This document shows positions 23,301 to 30,624 of a stretch of 64,000 bases of DNA, in pieces. The notes below the pieces were generated by a model. The model worked only from the letters and a program-made list of their open reading frames with translations. It was not told the origin of the DNA and ran no database searches. Position numbers and translations under genes: made by a program. Numbering within the stretch: position 1 is the stretch's first letter; each line of letters starts with the position of its first letter. The stretch comes from Actinospineispora eucalypti (GTDB taxonomy: Bacteria > Actinomycetota > Actinomycetes > Mycobacteriales > Pseudonocardiaceae): the NCBI GenBank assembly GCA_014208095.1, contig JACHMT010000001.1:930001-994000 (forward strand), written 5' to 3'.

Positions 23301-26282
23301 ATGACGCCCCCAGCCGGGGCTCCCGCGCTTACCCGCCGAACCCGCATCATGCTGGTGTTCGGCGCGGTCGTGCTGGTGGCGCTGCTTGCTGGTTCCCGCC
23401 TGTTGGATTACTACGTCAACTGGCTGTGGTTCGGCGAGGTGGGCTTCCGAGGTGTGTTCAGCACCATGGTGCTCACCCGGATCGCGCAGTTCGCCGCCGT
23501 CACCGTGATCTTCGCGGGCCTGGTCGCGCTGACCCTGGCCATCGCGTTCCGCAATCGGCCGGTGTTCGTGCCGGTCAGCGGGCCGGAGGACCCGGTGGCC
23601 CGGTACCGCACGGTGATCATCCAGCGGCTGCGCGCCTTCGCCATCGGGGTGCCGCTGCTGGTCGGTGTGATCGCCGGGCTGGCCGCGCAGGGCGACTGGC
23701 AGGTCACCCAGATGTTCCTGCACTCCACGCCGTTCGGCACCGCCGACCCGGTGTTCGGCATGGACATCGGCTTCTACGCCTTCCAGCTGCCGTTCTACCG
23801 CTGGGCGCTGGACCTGATGTTCGTCGCGGTGGCGCTCTGCTTCGTGCTGTCGCTGATCACCCACTACATCTTCGGCGGCGTCCGGCTGACCGGCCGCGCC
23901 GGCCAGGTCTCGGTCGCCGCGCGCGCCCAGCTGGCCGTCATCGCCGGGGTGTTCGTGCTGCTCAAGGCGGTGGCCTACTGGCTCGACCGGTACACCCTGC
24001 TGCTCTCCTCGGACCCCAACCGGGTGTTCTCCGGGGCCAGCTACACCGACCTGAACGCGGTGCTCCCGGCGAAGATCATCCTGCTGCTGATCTCGCTGAT
24101 CTGTGCCGCGCTGTTCTTCGCCGCCGTGTTCCGGCACAACCTGCAGCTGCCGTCCATCGCGATCGCGCTGCTGGTGCTGTCCTCGGTGCTGGTCGGCGCG
24201 GCGTGGCCGGCGGTGCTGGAGCAGTTCGTGGTCAAGCCGAACGCGAACGAGCGCGAGGCGCTGCCCATCGAGCGCAATATCGAGGCCACCCGGGACGCCT
24301 ACGGGCTGACTCCCCAACAGGTCACCTACCAGGACTACTCCGGCCGCTCGGACGCCAACCCGACCGCCGTGCGGTCCGACCAGGCGACCATCCCCAACCT
24401 GCGGCTGCTCGACCCGAGCCGGCTGTCCAAGACGTTCACCCAGTTCGAGGGCCGGAAGAACTTCTACGGCTTCCCGGAGAAGCTGGACATCGACCGGTAC
24501 AAGGGTCGCGACGGCCAGGTGCGGGACTACGTGGTCGCGGTCCGCGAGCTGGACAGCAACGGCCTCATCGGCAACCAGACCGACTGGATCAACCGGCGGA
24601 TGGTCTACACCCACGGCAACGGCTTCGTGTCCGCGCCGGCCAACACCGTCAAGGGCACCCTGGACGAGGCCGGCGGGCAGGGCGGCATCCCGGACTTCGC
24701 CGCCGGCGAGGCCAACATCAAGGTCCAGCAGCCGCGCGTCTACTACGGCGAGAAGATGGCCCCCGGCGACTACTCCATCGTGGGTGCCCGGGACGGCGAG
24801 CGGCCCCGGGAGTACGACAGCGACACCGAGCAGCACACCTACGCCGGCACGGGCGGCGTCCCGATCGGCAACCTGATCACCCGATCGGTGTTCGCGCTGT
24901 ACTACGGCGAGCGGAACATCCTGTTCAACGGCTCGATCAACGAGAACTCCAAGATCCTGTTCAACCGGGACCCCAGCGACCGGGTGCAGCAGGTCGCGCC
25001 GTGGCTGACCCTGGACGGCGACCCCTACCCGGCGGTGGTGGGCGGCCGGGTGCAGTGGATCGTGGACGGCTACACCACGCTGGAGAACTACCCGTACGCG
25101 GCGCGCACCGCGCTGGAGGACGCCACACAGGACACCCTGCAGGGCGTCCGCCGGCTGCCCAACAAGACGATCAGCTACCTGCGCAACTCGGTGAAGGCCA
25201 CCGTGGACGCCTACGACGGCACCGTGACGCTGTACGCCTTCGACGAGAACGACCCGGTGCTGAAGACCTGGACCGGGGTGTTCCCGGGCAGCGTGAAGCC
25301 GAAGAGCGAGATCAGCCCCGAGCTGGAGTCGCACTTCCGCTACCCGGAGGACCAGTTCAAGGTGCAGCGCGAGCTGCTCACCCGGTACCACGTGGACTCG
25401 CCCGGTGACTTCTTCAGCACCACGGCGTTCTGGGACGTGCCCAACGACCCGACGGTGGGTGGCGCGGCGCAGACCAGGGACTCCCAGCCGCCGTACTACG
25501 TGCTCGCCGGCGTGCCCAGGGGTGACCAGCAGGTGGGTACCCGGCCCGACGAGGTCGGGTTCCAGCTGACCAGCGCGCTGGTCGCGCTGAACCGGCCGTT
25601 CCTGTCCGCGTACGTCACGGTGTCCTCCGATCCGGGCAGCTACGGGAAGATCACCGTGCTCAAGCTGCCCACCAACAACGTGCAGCAGACGCCCGGCCCG
25701 GAGCAGATGCAGGCGCAGTTCGGCAACGACACCAAGGCCGCGCAGGACCTGAACCTGCTCCGCCAGGGTGGCCAGACCACGATCGACTACGGCAACCTGC
25801 TCACCCTCCCGGTGGCCGGCGGCCTGCTCTACGTGGAGCCGATCTATATCGAGCGGTCCAATGCGGCCGCCTCGTTCCCGCAGCTGGCCAGGGTCATGGT
25901 GAGCTTCGGGCAGAAGATCGGTTACGCGCCGAGGCTGGACGACGCGCTGAACCAGGTGTTCGGCCCCGGCGCGGCGACCGCCGTTCCCGGTGGCGGCGTG
26001 ACCACCCCGGCCTCGCCCGGCCAGCCATCCCAGGCCGCCGGCGGCAATACCGCGCCCCTGCCCGGTGAGCTGCGCGGCGCGGTCGGCGGCATCAGCGACG
26101 CGCTGAACAAGCTGCGCGCGGCCCAGCAGAGCGGTGACTTCGCCGCCCAGGGCCAGGCGCTGTCGGAGTTGGACCGGGCGGTGAAGGACTTCCAGTCCGC
26201 GTCCAGCGCCGCTCCGCAGGCCAACGCGCCCGCCCCGGCCCCGGCGCAACCGGCGCCCGCACCACCGGCTCCGGGCGGCTGA
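23301..26282 (+). CDS. UPF0182 family large membrane protein
   Basis: 993 residues from ATG 23301; GTG 23286 would add five. Seven hydrophobic helices lie in the first about 300 residues (MLVFGAVVLVALLAGS..., LAVIAGVFVLLKAVAYWL, LLLISLICAALFFAAVF). A large extracytoplasmic domain of about 600 residues follows with conserved stretches such as YTDLNAVLPAKI and NFYGFPEKLDIDRY. The C-terminus is Ala/Pro-rich with a coiled-coil-prone segment. UPF0182 (COG1615; Rv3193c) proteins are widespread in actinobacteria, and their role is not established. A large hairpin 6 bp after the stop ends the unit. Confidence 0.92.
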   Translation: MTPPAGAPALTRRTRIMLVFGAVVLVALLAGSRLLDYYVNWLWFGEVGFRGVFSTMVLTRIAQFAAVTVIFAGLVALTLAIAFRNRPVFVPVSGPEDPVARYRTVIIQRLRAFAIGVPLLVGVIAGLAAQGDWQVTQMFLHSTPFGTADPVFGMDIGFYAFQLPFYRWALDLMFVAVALCFVLSLITHYIFGGVRLTGRAGQVSVAARAQLAVIAGVFVLLKAVAYWLDRYTLLLSSDPNRVFSGASYTDLNAVLPAKIILLLISLICAALFFAAVFRHNLQLPSIAIALLVLSSVLVGAAWPAVLEQFVVKPNANEREALPIERNIEATRDAYGLTPQQVTYQDYSGRSDANPTAVRSDQATIPNLRLLDPSRLSKTFTQFEGRKNFYGFPEKLDIDRYKGRDGQVRDYVVAVRELDSNGLIGNQTDWINRRMVYTHGNGFVSAPANTVKGTLDEAGGQGGIPDFAAGEANIKVQQPRVYYGEKMAPGDYSIVGARDGERPREYDSDTEQHTYAGTGGVPIGNLITRSVFALYYGERNILFNGSINENSKILFNRDPSDRVQQVAPWLTLDGDPYPAVVGGRVQWIVDGYTTLENYPYAARTALEDATQDTLQGVRRLPNKTISYLRNSVKATVDAYDGTVTLYAFDENDPVLKTWTGVFPGSVKPKSEISPELESHFRYPEDQFKVQRELLTRYHVDSPGDFFSTTAFWDVPNDPTVGGAAQTRDSQPPYYVLAGVPRGDQQVGTRPDEVGFQLTSALVALNRPFLSAYVTVSSDPGSYGKITVLKLPTNNVQQTPGPEQMQAQFGNDTKAAQDLNLLRQGGQTTIDYGNLLTLPVAGGLLYVEPIYIERSNAAASFPQLARVMVSFGQKIGYAPRLDDALNQVFGPGAATAVPGGGVTTPASPGQPSQAAGGNTAPLPGELRGAVGGISDALNKLRAAQQSGDFAAQGQALSELDRAVKDFQSASSAAPQANAPAPAPAQPAPAPPAPGG

Positions 26283-26288
26283 CCAGCG

Positions 26289-26335
26289 CACACCGGCGAA
26301 CGGGACCCCGCGTGCGCGGGCCGTTCGCCGGTGTG
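26289..26335 (+). terminator. Long hairpin after the UPF0182 gene
   Basis: CACACCGGCGAACGG (26289-26303) pairs exactly with CCGTTCGCCGGTGTG (26321-26335), and CCCGCG/CGCGGG inside adds a further stem. It begins 6 bp after the stop. No T-run, only TTTTA 10 bp later, but the strength and position make a terminator likely. Confidence 0.85.
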
Positions 26336-26353
26336 TAAGCTTGGTTTTACCAA

Positions 26354-26427
26354 CGCGGGGTGGAGCAGCTCGGTAGCTCGCTGGGCTCATAACCCAGAGG
26401 TCGCAGGTTCGAATCCTGCCCCCGCTA
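26354..26427 (+). tRNA. Initiator tRNA-fMet (CAT)
   Basis: The cloverleaf reads acceptor CGCGGGG/CCCCGCT, D-arm GAGC...GCTC, anticodon arm TGGGCTCATAACCCA with CAT, and T-arm GCAGGTTCGAATCCTGC. The C1-T72 mismatch and the three G-C pairs at the base of the anticodon stem (GGG/CCC) mark it as initiator, not elongator. The 3' CCA is not encoded (CTA follows A73). Confidence 0.97.
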
Positions 26428-26437
26428 CTAAGTAAGG

Positions 26438-26478
26438 AACGGCCCCCGGTATCCAGCCACCGGGGGCCGTTTTCCGTT
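26438..26478 (+). terminator. Intrinsic terminator after tRNA-fMet
   Basis: AACGGCCCCCGGT (26438-26450) pairs exactly with ACCGGGGGCCGTT (26459-26471) around an 8-nt loop, with TTCCGTTT following. It begins 11 bp after the tRNA. Confidence 0.92.
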
Positions 26479-26512
26479 TCAGGGCCTGCGATCTTTCCCC
26501 TAGTGTCGACGG

Positions 26513-27079
26513 GTGTCTTTCCTAGCAGATGACTACCCGGAGATCCGCTACGAGAGCGGCGAGGGGGAGGTCAGCGCGACATTTCGCCCGGCCGGGACTC
26601 CGCCGGACTTCACCACCCCCGGCGGTGGTGAGTTCCATTACCTGTCCACGCGGCTGACCACCGACGGGCTGTTCGGGCTGTACCAGAACCGGATGGGGCC
26701 GGCGGTCGGCGGCACCAGCGTGCACTTCCACAAGACGATGTCCGAGGCGTTCTACGTGCTGTCCGGGGAGATCCACGTCTTCGACGGTGAGCGCTGGATG
26801 GACGCCGGCCAGGGCGACTACCTCTACGTGCCGCCGGGGGGCCTGCACTCGTTCGGCAACATCTCCGGCGAGCCGACCGAGTTCCTGATGCTGTTCGCCC
26901 CCGGAGGCGCGCGCGAGGGCTACTTCGAGGGGATCGGCCAGCTGGGGAGCCTGACCGACCAGGAGCGGAAGGAGTTCCTGATCCGCCACGACAGCTGGTT
27001 CACCGACATGGTCAAGGGGCCGGGCACGGACTCCTGGGCCGACCGCGCCGCCGCCCGCAAGGCGTTCAAGACCCGGTAG
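26513..27079 (+). CDS. Cupin domain protein
   Basis: 188 residues from GTG 26513. A single cupin barrel covers most of it. Motif 1 GGTSVHFHKTMSEAFYVLSG supplies two His and a Glu, and motif 2 GDYLYVPPGGLHSFGN supplies the last His, so a metal site is expected. The C-terminal helix region (DQERKEFLIRHDSWFTDMVKGPGT) is typical of the quercetinase-like small cupins of actinomycetes. Substrate unknown. It is a single gene following the tRNA. Confidence 0.82.
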   Translation: MSFLADDYPEIRYESGEGEVSATFRPAGTPPDFTTPGGGEFHYLSTRLTTDGLFGLYQNRMGPAVGGTSVHFHKTMSEAFYVLSGEIHVFDGERWMDAGQGDYLYVPPGGLHSFGNISGEPTEFLMLFAPGGAREGYFEGIGQLGSLTDQERKEFLIRHDSWFTDMVKGPGTDSWADRAAARKAFKTR

Positions 27080-27216
27080 CCCGGACGATCGGGTGTACGG
27101 CCCCGCGTGCCCGTCGCGCCGGGCCGGCGACCCGGATCTTCGGCGTCGTCGCCGGCCGGCCGGGCTATGACCGACCACAGACCCTCGGGCGGCATGGTCT
27201 TACGCGCGGCGCGAAC

Positions 27217-27290
27217 GTTTCATGGTCAAGTCGCCCTGAGAGATGTTACTGACCAGTAGAAGGTCTCTCATGGCGACTTGACCATGAAAC
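27217..27290. repeat. Large near-perfect palindrome (27-bp arms, 20-nt loop)
   Basis: GTTTCATGGTCAAGTCGCC (27217-27235) is exactly matched by its complement at 27272-27290. After a single mismatch the arms continue with TGAGAGA/TCTCTCA, leaving a loop of 20 nt. Neighbouring genes do not explain it. It sits at the broken 3' end of an acetyltransferase remnant, so a MITE-like or other mobile hairpin is plausible. Confidence 0.85.
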
Positions 27291-27292
27291 CT

Positions 27293-27487
27293 CCCGCGAA
27301 CCAGGCCAAACGCGGCCACAGACGGTGAGCGTTTAGGCGTCGAGTGGCATAACTCGATGCGGTGCAGCCAGAGGCCGGCGAAGCACCATGCGGTCGCGGC
27401 GACCAGGGCTTGCCCGGCGATGCGGTGCCCGCGTGCCCCCGGAAGCACCCAGTACGACACCTCGGCCAGACCTTCGGCACCCGGGGC
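27293..27487 (-). pseudogene. Remnant of a GNAT N-acetyltransferase
   Basis: The minus-strand frame encodes GLAEVSYWVLPGARGHRIAG, then QALVAATAWCFAGLWLHRIEL. This is the acetyl-CoA-binding core of RimJ/RimL-type GNAT enzymes (normally V-x-YWVLPxARGRGIA... and LHRIEL). The start, the N-terminal half and the normal C-terminal strand are missing: upstream sequence is unrelated, and downstream the frame runs into the palindrome at 27217-27290. The rest of the 545-bp gap from 27080 to 27624 holds no intact gene. Confidence 0.75.
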
Positions 27488-27624
27488 GGGACGATGGCTG
27501 GCATGCGGGACCGTATGACACGCGGCGCGGTCTCCTGAGGGTCGTTCGGTTGGCGGCACCGGCTCGACAGGTGCGCTAACGTCAAGAGGTTGATCCCAGC
27601 GCCTTCGAGAGGACTCGCACAACC

Positions 27625-28212
27625 GTGCCCGAGTTCGAGCGCACCGCCGGCAAACCTCGCCCGATCCTCCGTGGTCAGGACCGTCACCAGCGAGAGAAGG
27701 ACCGTGTGCGGCTGTCCGAGTCGCAGCGGCGCGGCGTGACCGCGCCGGAGCTGGTATTCCATGCCGAGTACGACACGGAGCCGGCTTCGGAGAGCCTGGC
27801 GGCGGCGTTCCGCGTGCCCACCGGGGCGAAGCTGCTCAAGCGGACCTACCGGACCGGCGCTCGGGCGGACGAGACGCCGCTGAGCCTGGTCCGCTCGTAC
27901 CTGCGGTACGAGCAGGTGGCGGTGAACCCGGCGCTGCTCGACGCGGGCAACGAGCCGTGGCCCGGCGGCACCCAGCACCAGCTGGGCACGCTCGGGATCG
28001 AGATCGACCGGGTCACCGACCGCATCACCGCCCGGGCGCCCAGCGCCGAGGAGATCTCCGACCTCGAGCTGGCGGCCGGGGTGCCGGTGTTCGAGCTGCG
28101 CAAGACGTCCATCGACATCCGCGACCGCGTGGTCGAGGTGGCGGACATGATCCTGCCGGCCGACCGGACCGAGTTCTTCTACACGACCCGGCTCTGCCGC
28201 TGGCAGGCGTAG
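27625..28212 (+). CDS. UTRA-domain protein lacking its GntR DNA-binding domain
   Basis: 195 residues from GTG 27625. It aligns with the HutC/YvoA-type effector half of GntR regulators: TAPELVFHAEYDTEPASESLAAAF, AKLLKRTYRTGARADETPLSLVRSYL, ITARAPSAEEISDLELAAGVPVFELRKT. The first about 35 residues (FERTAGKPRPILRG...) correspond to the linker after a winged helix, and no wHTH is encoded upstream in any frame that I can see. So it is a sensor-only protein. Its stop overlaps the next gene's GTG by one base (TAGTG), so the two are translated together. Confidence 0.82.
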   Translation: MPEFERTAGKPRPILRGQDRHQREKDRVRLSESQRRGVTAPELVFHAEYDTEPASESLAAAFRVPTGAKLLKRTYRTGARADETPLSLVRSYLRYEQVAVNPALLDAGNEPWPGGTQHQLGTLGIEIDRVTDRITARAPSAEEISDLELAAGVPVFELRKTSIDIRDRVVEVADMILPADRTEFFYTTRLCRWQA

Positions 28213-29243
28213 TGATCCGGCAGACCGCCGATTCGATGGAGTTCGTCTCGGACCTCTACGACATCGCGACCGGAAACCCCGAGGCCCGGCGGACGACCGA
28301 CCCGGAAGTCGCCGCGGGACTGGTCGCCGACGAGACGCGCGACCGCCTCACCGCGATCTTCGACCGGCACCCTGGCGACGCGAGCGTGCTGCTTTCCGGC
28401 GGGGTCGACTCCATCCTGGTCGCCGCCGCGGCGGCGAGCCTCGGCGTGAAGCCGCGCGCCTTCACCGTGGTCACCGACCACAGCACCGACGGGACCAGCG
28501 CGGCGGCGGCCGCGGCGGCCCTGGGGCTGCCGCACACCGTCGTCCGCCTCACCCGCGACGACGTGGCCGCGCTCGCGGCCGAGGTGGTCGAGCGGCTGGG
28601 TACCGCCGAGTTGTGGGAGGTCACGGCGGCCATCCCGGTCCTCGCCGCCGCCCGCAACGGCGCCGCCGACGGCGGCGGGGCGATCCTCACCGGCAGCGGC
28701 GCCGACGCGATATTCGCCGGTGGCCGGACCCTCGGGCAGCCGGTCGACTCGCCCGGGGCGGTGCGGGAGATGGACCGGGTGATCCGCGGGGAGTCCTCGG
28801 CCAACTTCACCCACCACCGCCTGGTGCCGCACTTCTATCCCGCGCTGCTCGGCGCCGACGCCCGCCGGCTCATGCACGTGTTCCAGACGGTCCGCTTCTG
28901 GCGCCTGGCGGAAACCCTCGCCCCGCCGGCGCTGTTCGGGGACCACGACAAGCTGTGCCTGCGCATCGCCTGCGAACGCCTGCTCCCGGGACCGCACCGA
29001 TCGCTGGCCTGGCAACGGAAACACGCCATCCAGCGTTCCTCGGGCCTGATGGAGGCGCTGGCGGAGGCCGCGCGCGGGTACGCGGCACGACTTCCGGGGG
29101 CGAAGACCTACTCGGACCCCGCCGGCGAGCCGTTCGACGCCATCGCGACCCGGCTATACCTGCACATTCTGTCCGGCGCGCGCGGACCGGTGCAGAAGCA
29201 CGGCGGTGAGGATGATCCAGAAGAAGAACACCGCGACCGGTAG
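28212..29243 (+). CDS. Stand-alone asparagine-synthase-like ATP-pyrophosphatase domain
   Basis: 343 residues from GTG 28212. The PP-loop SGGVDS (62-67) and a second nucleotide-side motif TGSGADAIFAGG are intact, as in Asn synthetase B, beta-lactam synthetase and lasso-peptide cyclases, which adenylate a carboxylate. The N-terminal glutaminase domain is absent, so ammonia from glutamine is not used here. It is one base from the UTRA protein. No precursor peptide or protease of a lasso cluster is nearby. The last about 20 residues (GPVQKHGGEDDPEEEHRDR) look like read-through and overlap the convergent membrane-protein remnant by 90 bp, so the natural stop may be lost. Confidence 0.82.
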   Translation: MIRQTADSMEFVSDLYDIATGNPEARRTTDPEVAAGLVADETRDRLTAIFDRHPGDASVLLSGGVDSILVAAAAASLGVKPRAFTVVTDHSTDGTSAAAAAAALGLPHTVVRLTRDDVAALAAEVVERLGTAELWEVTAAIPVLAAARNGAADGGGAILTGSGADAIFAGGRTLGQPVDSPGAVREMDRVIRGESSANFTHHRLVPHFYPALLGADARRLMHVFQTVRFWRLAETLAPPALFGDHDKLCLRIACERLLPGPHRSLAWQRKHAIQRSSGLMEALAEAARGYAARLPGAKTYSDPAGEPFDAIATRLYLHILSGARGPVQKHGGEDDPEEEHRDR

Positions 29244-29844
29244 CCACCAGGCGAGCAGGCCGTCCCAGGCCAGCGGGCCGGTCTTGAAGAACACGATGAA
29301 GCCGGCCGGGACGATGCCCAGCGCCACCCAGAGGTTGGTGTAGCCGTACCAGCGGGGCAGCAGGGGCCGCTGGCGGGGATCGCGCAGCACCACCGCGGCG
29401 AGCACCACGTTCTGGATGATCACCGTGGTGGTGAGGCCGAGGAAGGGCAGCCAGGCCAGGTCGTTGAGGGTCTGGGTGGTGGCCGGGTCGCGCTCGGGCC
29501 GGAACGCGGCCGCCTGCCAGATCATCAGGGGCAGCACGATCTCCAGGCAGGAGCAGGCAGGCGATGGCCTGGGTCAGGCTGAGCGCGCCCCACCGGCCCT
29601 CGATGTCTCGCATCTGGACGGCGATGGCGGCGTAGAACGGGCAGAGCAGCCCGGTGGCCAGCATGGCGATGAACAGCCCGATCCGGATGCCGGTGGTGTT
29701 CTCCCGGAACATCGCGGCGATCTGGTCGGCGCCCGCCGCCGGTGAGGGCGGCGGGATGAAGCGGGCGAGCAGCAGCAGCCCGACGAAGAACCCGGCGGTC
29801 ATCACCGGCCCGCACCACGCGCAGGCCACCTGCCCCCGGTTCAC
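29154..29844 (-). pseudogene. Membrane protein paralogue broken by a +1 frameshift
   Basis: GTG 29844 overlaps the stop of the upstream paralogue (4 nt). The first frame gives AGFFVGLLLLARFIPPPSP, GADQIAAMFRENTTGIRIG and DIEGRWGALSLTQAIACLLL, closely parallel to the neighbour's FIxPPSP and NTTGIRVG. Near 29545-29549 (CTGCCTGG on the coding strand) one extra base shifts the frame; the rest (LPLMIWQAAAFRPERDP... YTNLWVALGIVPAGFIVFFKTGPLAWDGLLAWWLP) continues in another frame to the stop at 29154. Removing one C would restore 229 residues. Real mutation or sequencing error cannot be told apart here. Confidence 0.8.
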
Positions 29845-30611
29845 CGGGCGGCCTCGTGGCGTGCGCGGCGGTGCAGCGCCCAGGTGGTGACGCTCAGGCC
29901 GACCACGAACAGGATGACCGGGATCCAGTAGCCGACGACCCCGTTCCAGGCGAACGGGCCGGTCTTGAAGAACACCGCGAGCACCCCGCCGGCGCCGGTG
30001 ACCGCGACCCAGAGGTTCAGGTAGGCGGCCCAGCGCGGCCACGCCGGGCGCTCCCGGAAGTCCATCAGGCCGGCGATGCCCATGCAGATGAACTGCAGCG
30101 AGTAGGTGGCGATGAAGCTGCTCCAGGCGAACCAGGTGTAGTCGTTGAACGCGCGGATGATCTCCGGGCTGGCCTCCGGCCGGTAGCTGGCGGCCAGCCA
30201 GCACAGGCCGATGATCTGGAAGATCATGGTCAGCGCGACCGCGCCGCCGAACTGGATGGGCGCGAGCAGGCCGAGCGGGCCCTCGATCTTCTTGATCTCG
30301 GCGGACACCGAGGTGAGGAACGGCAGCAGCAACGCGGAGGCGAACATGGCGACCAGCACTCCGACCCGGATCCCGGTGGTGTTGGCCGCGTAGACCTCGG
30401 CGATCTGTCGCGCGTCCAGCGCCGGCGACGGCGGCGGCACGAATCCGACCACGAACAGGAACGCCGCGCCGAAGGTCACCACGCACACCGGCCAGGACCA
30501 GATGGCGGCCAGCCGTACGCGGTGGTTGATGGCGTCCCGATGGGCGATCCGGGCGGCGAGCGCGGTCTTCGGGGTATCGGCGGTGTCCGTTTCGGATGCG
30601 TCGATGGTCAT
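29841..30611 (-). CDS. Polytopic membrane protein, first of a tandem pair
   Basis: 256 residues from ATG 30611, with about five to six hydrophobic helices (CVVTFGAAFLFVVGFV, VLVAMFASALLLPFL, VALTMIFQIIGLCWLAAS, SLQFICMGIAGL, VAVTGAGGVLAVFF, VILFVVGLSVTTWAL). Conserved with its downstream neighbour: FxPPPSP, ANTTGIRVG, the ADP-like EIKKIEG loop and FFKTGPFAWNG. Family not recognised. It follows the FAD oxidoreductase by 13 bp and is presumably co-expressed with it, perhaps as part of a lipid or steroid modification system (inference). Confidence 0.75.
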   Translation of the reverse strand: MTIDASETDTADTPKTALAARIAHRDAINHRVRLAAIWSWPVCVVTFGAAFLFVVGFVPPPSPALDARQIAEVYAANTTGIRVGVLVAMFASALLLPFLTSVSAEIKKIEGPLGLLAPIQFGGAVALTMIFQIIGLCWLAASYRPEASPEIIRAFNDYTWFAWSSFIATYSLQFICMGIAGLMDFRERPAWPRWAAYLNLWVAVTGAGGVLAVFFKTGPFAWNGVVGYWIPVILFVVGLSVTTWALHRRARHEAAR

Positions 30612-30624
30612 GGGTTCGGCCTCC

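Noticed and set aside
28212..29243. Lasso peptide cyclase
   Set aside because: PP-loop family fits, but no leader peptidase, RRE protein or precursor could be found around it.
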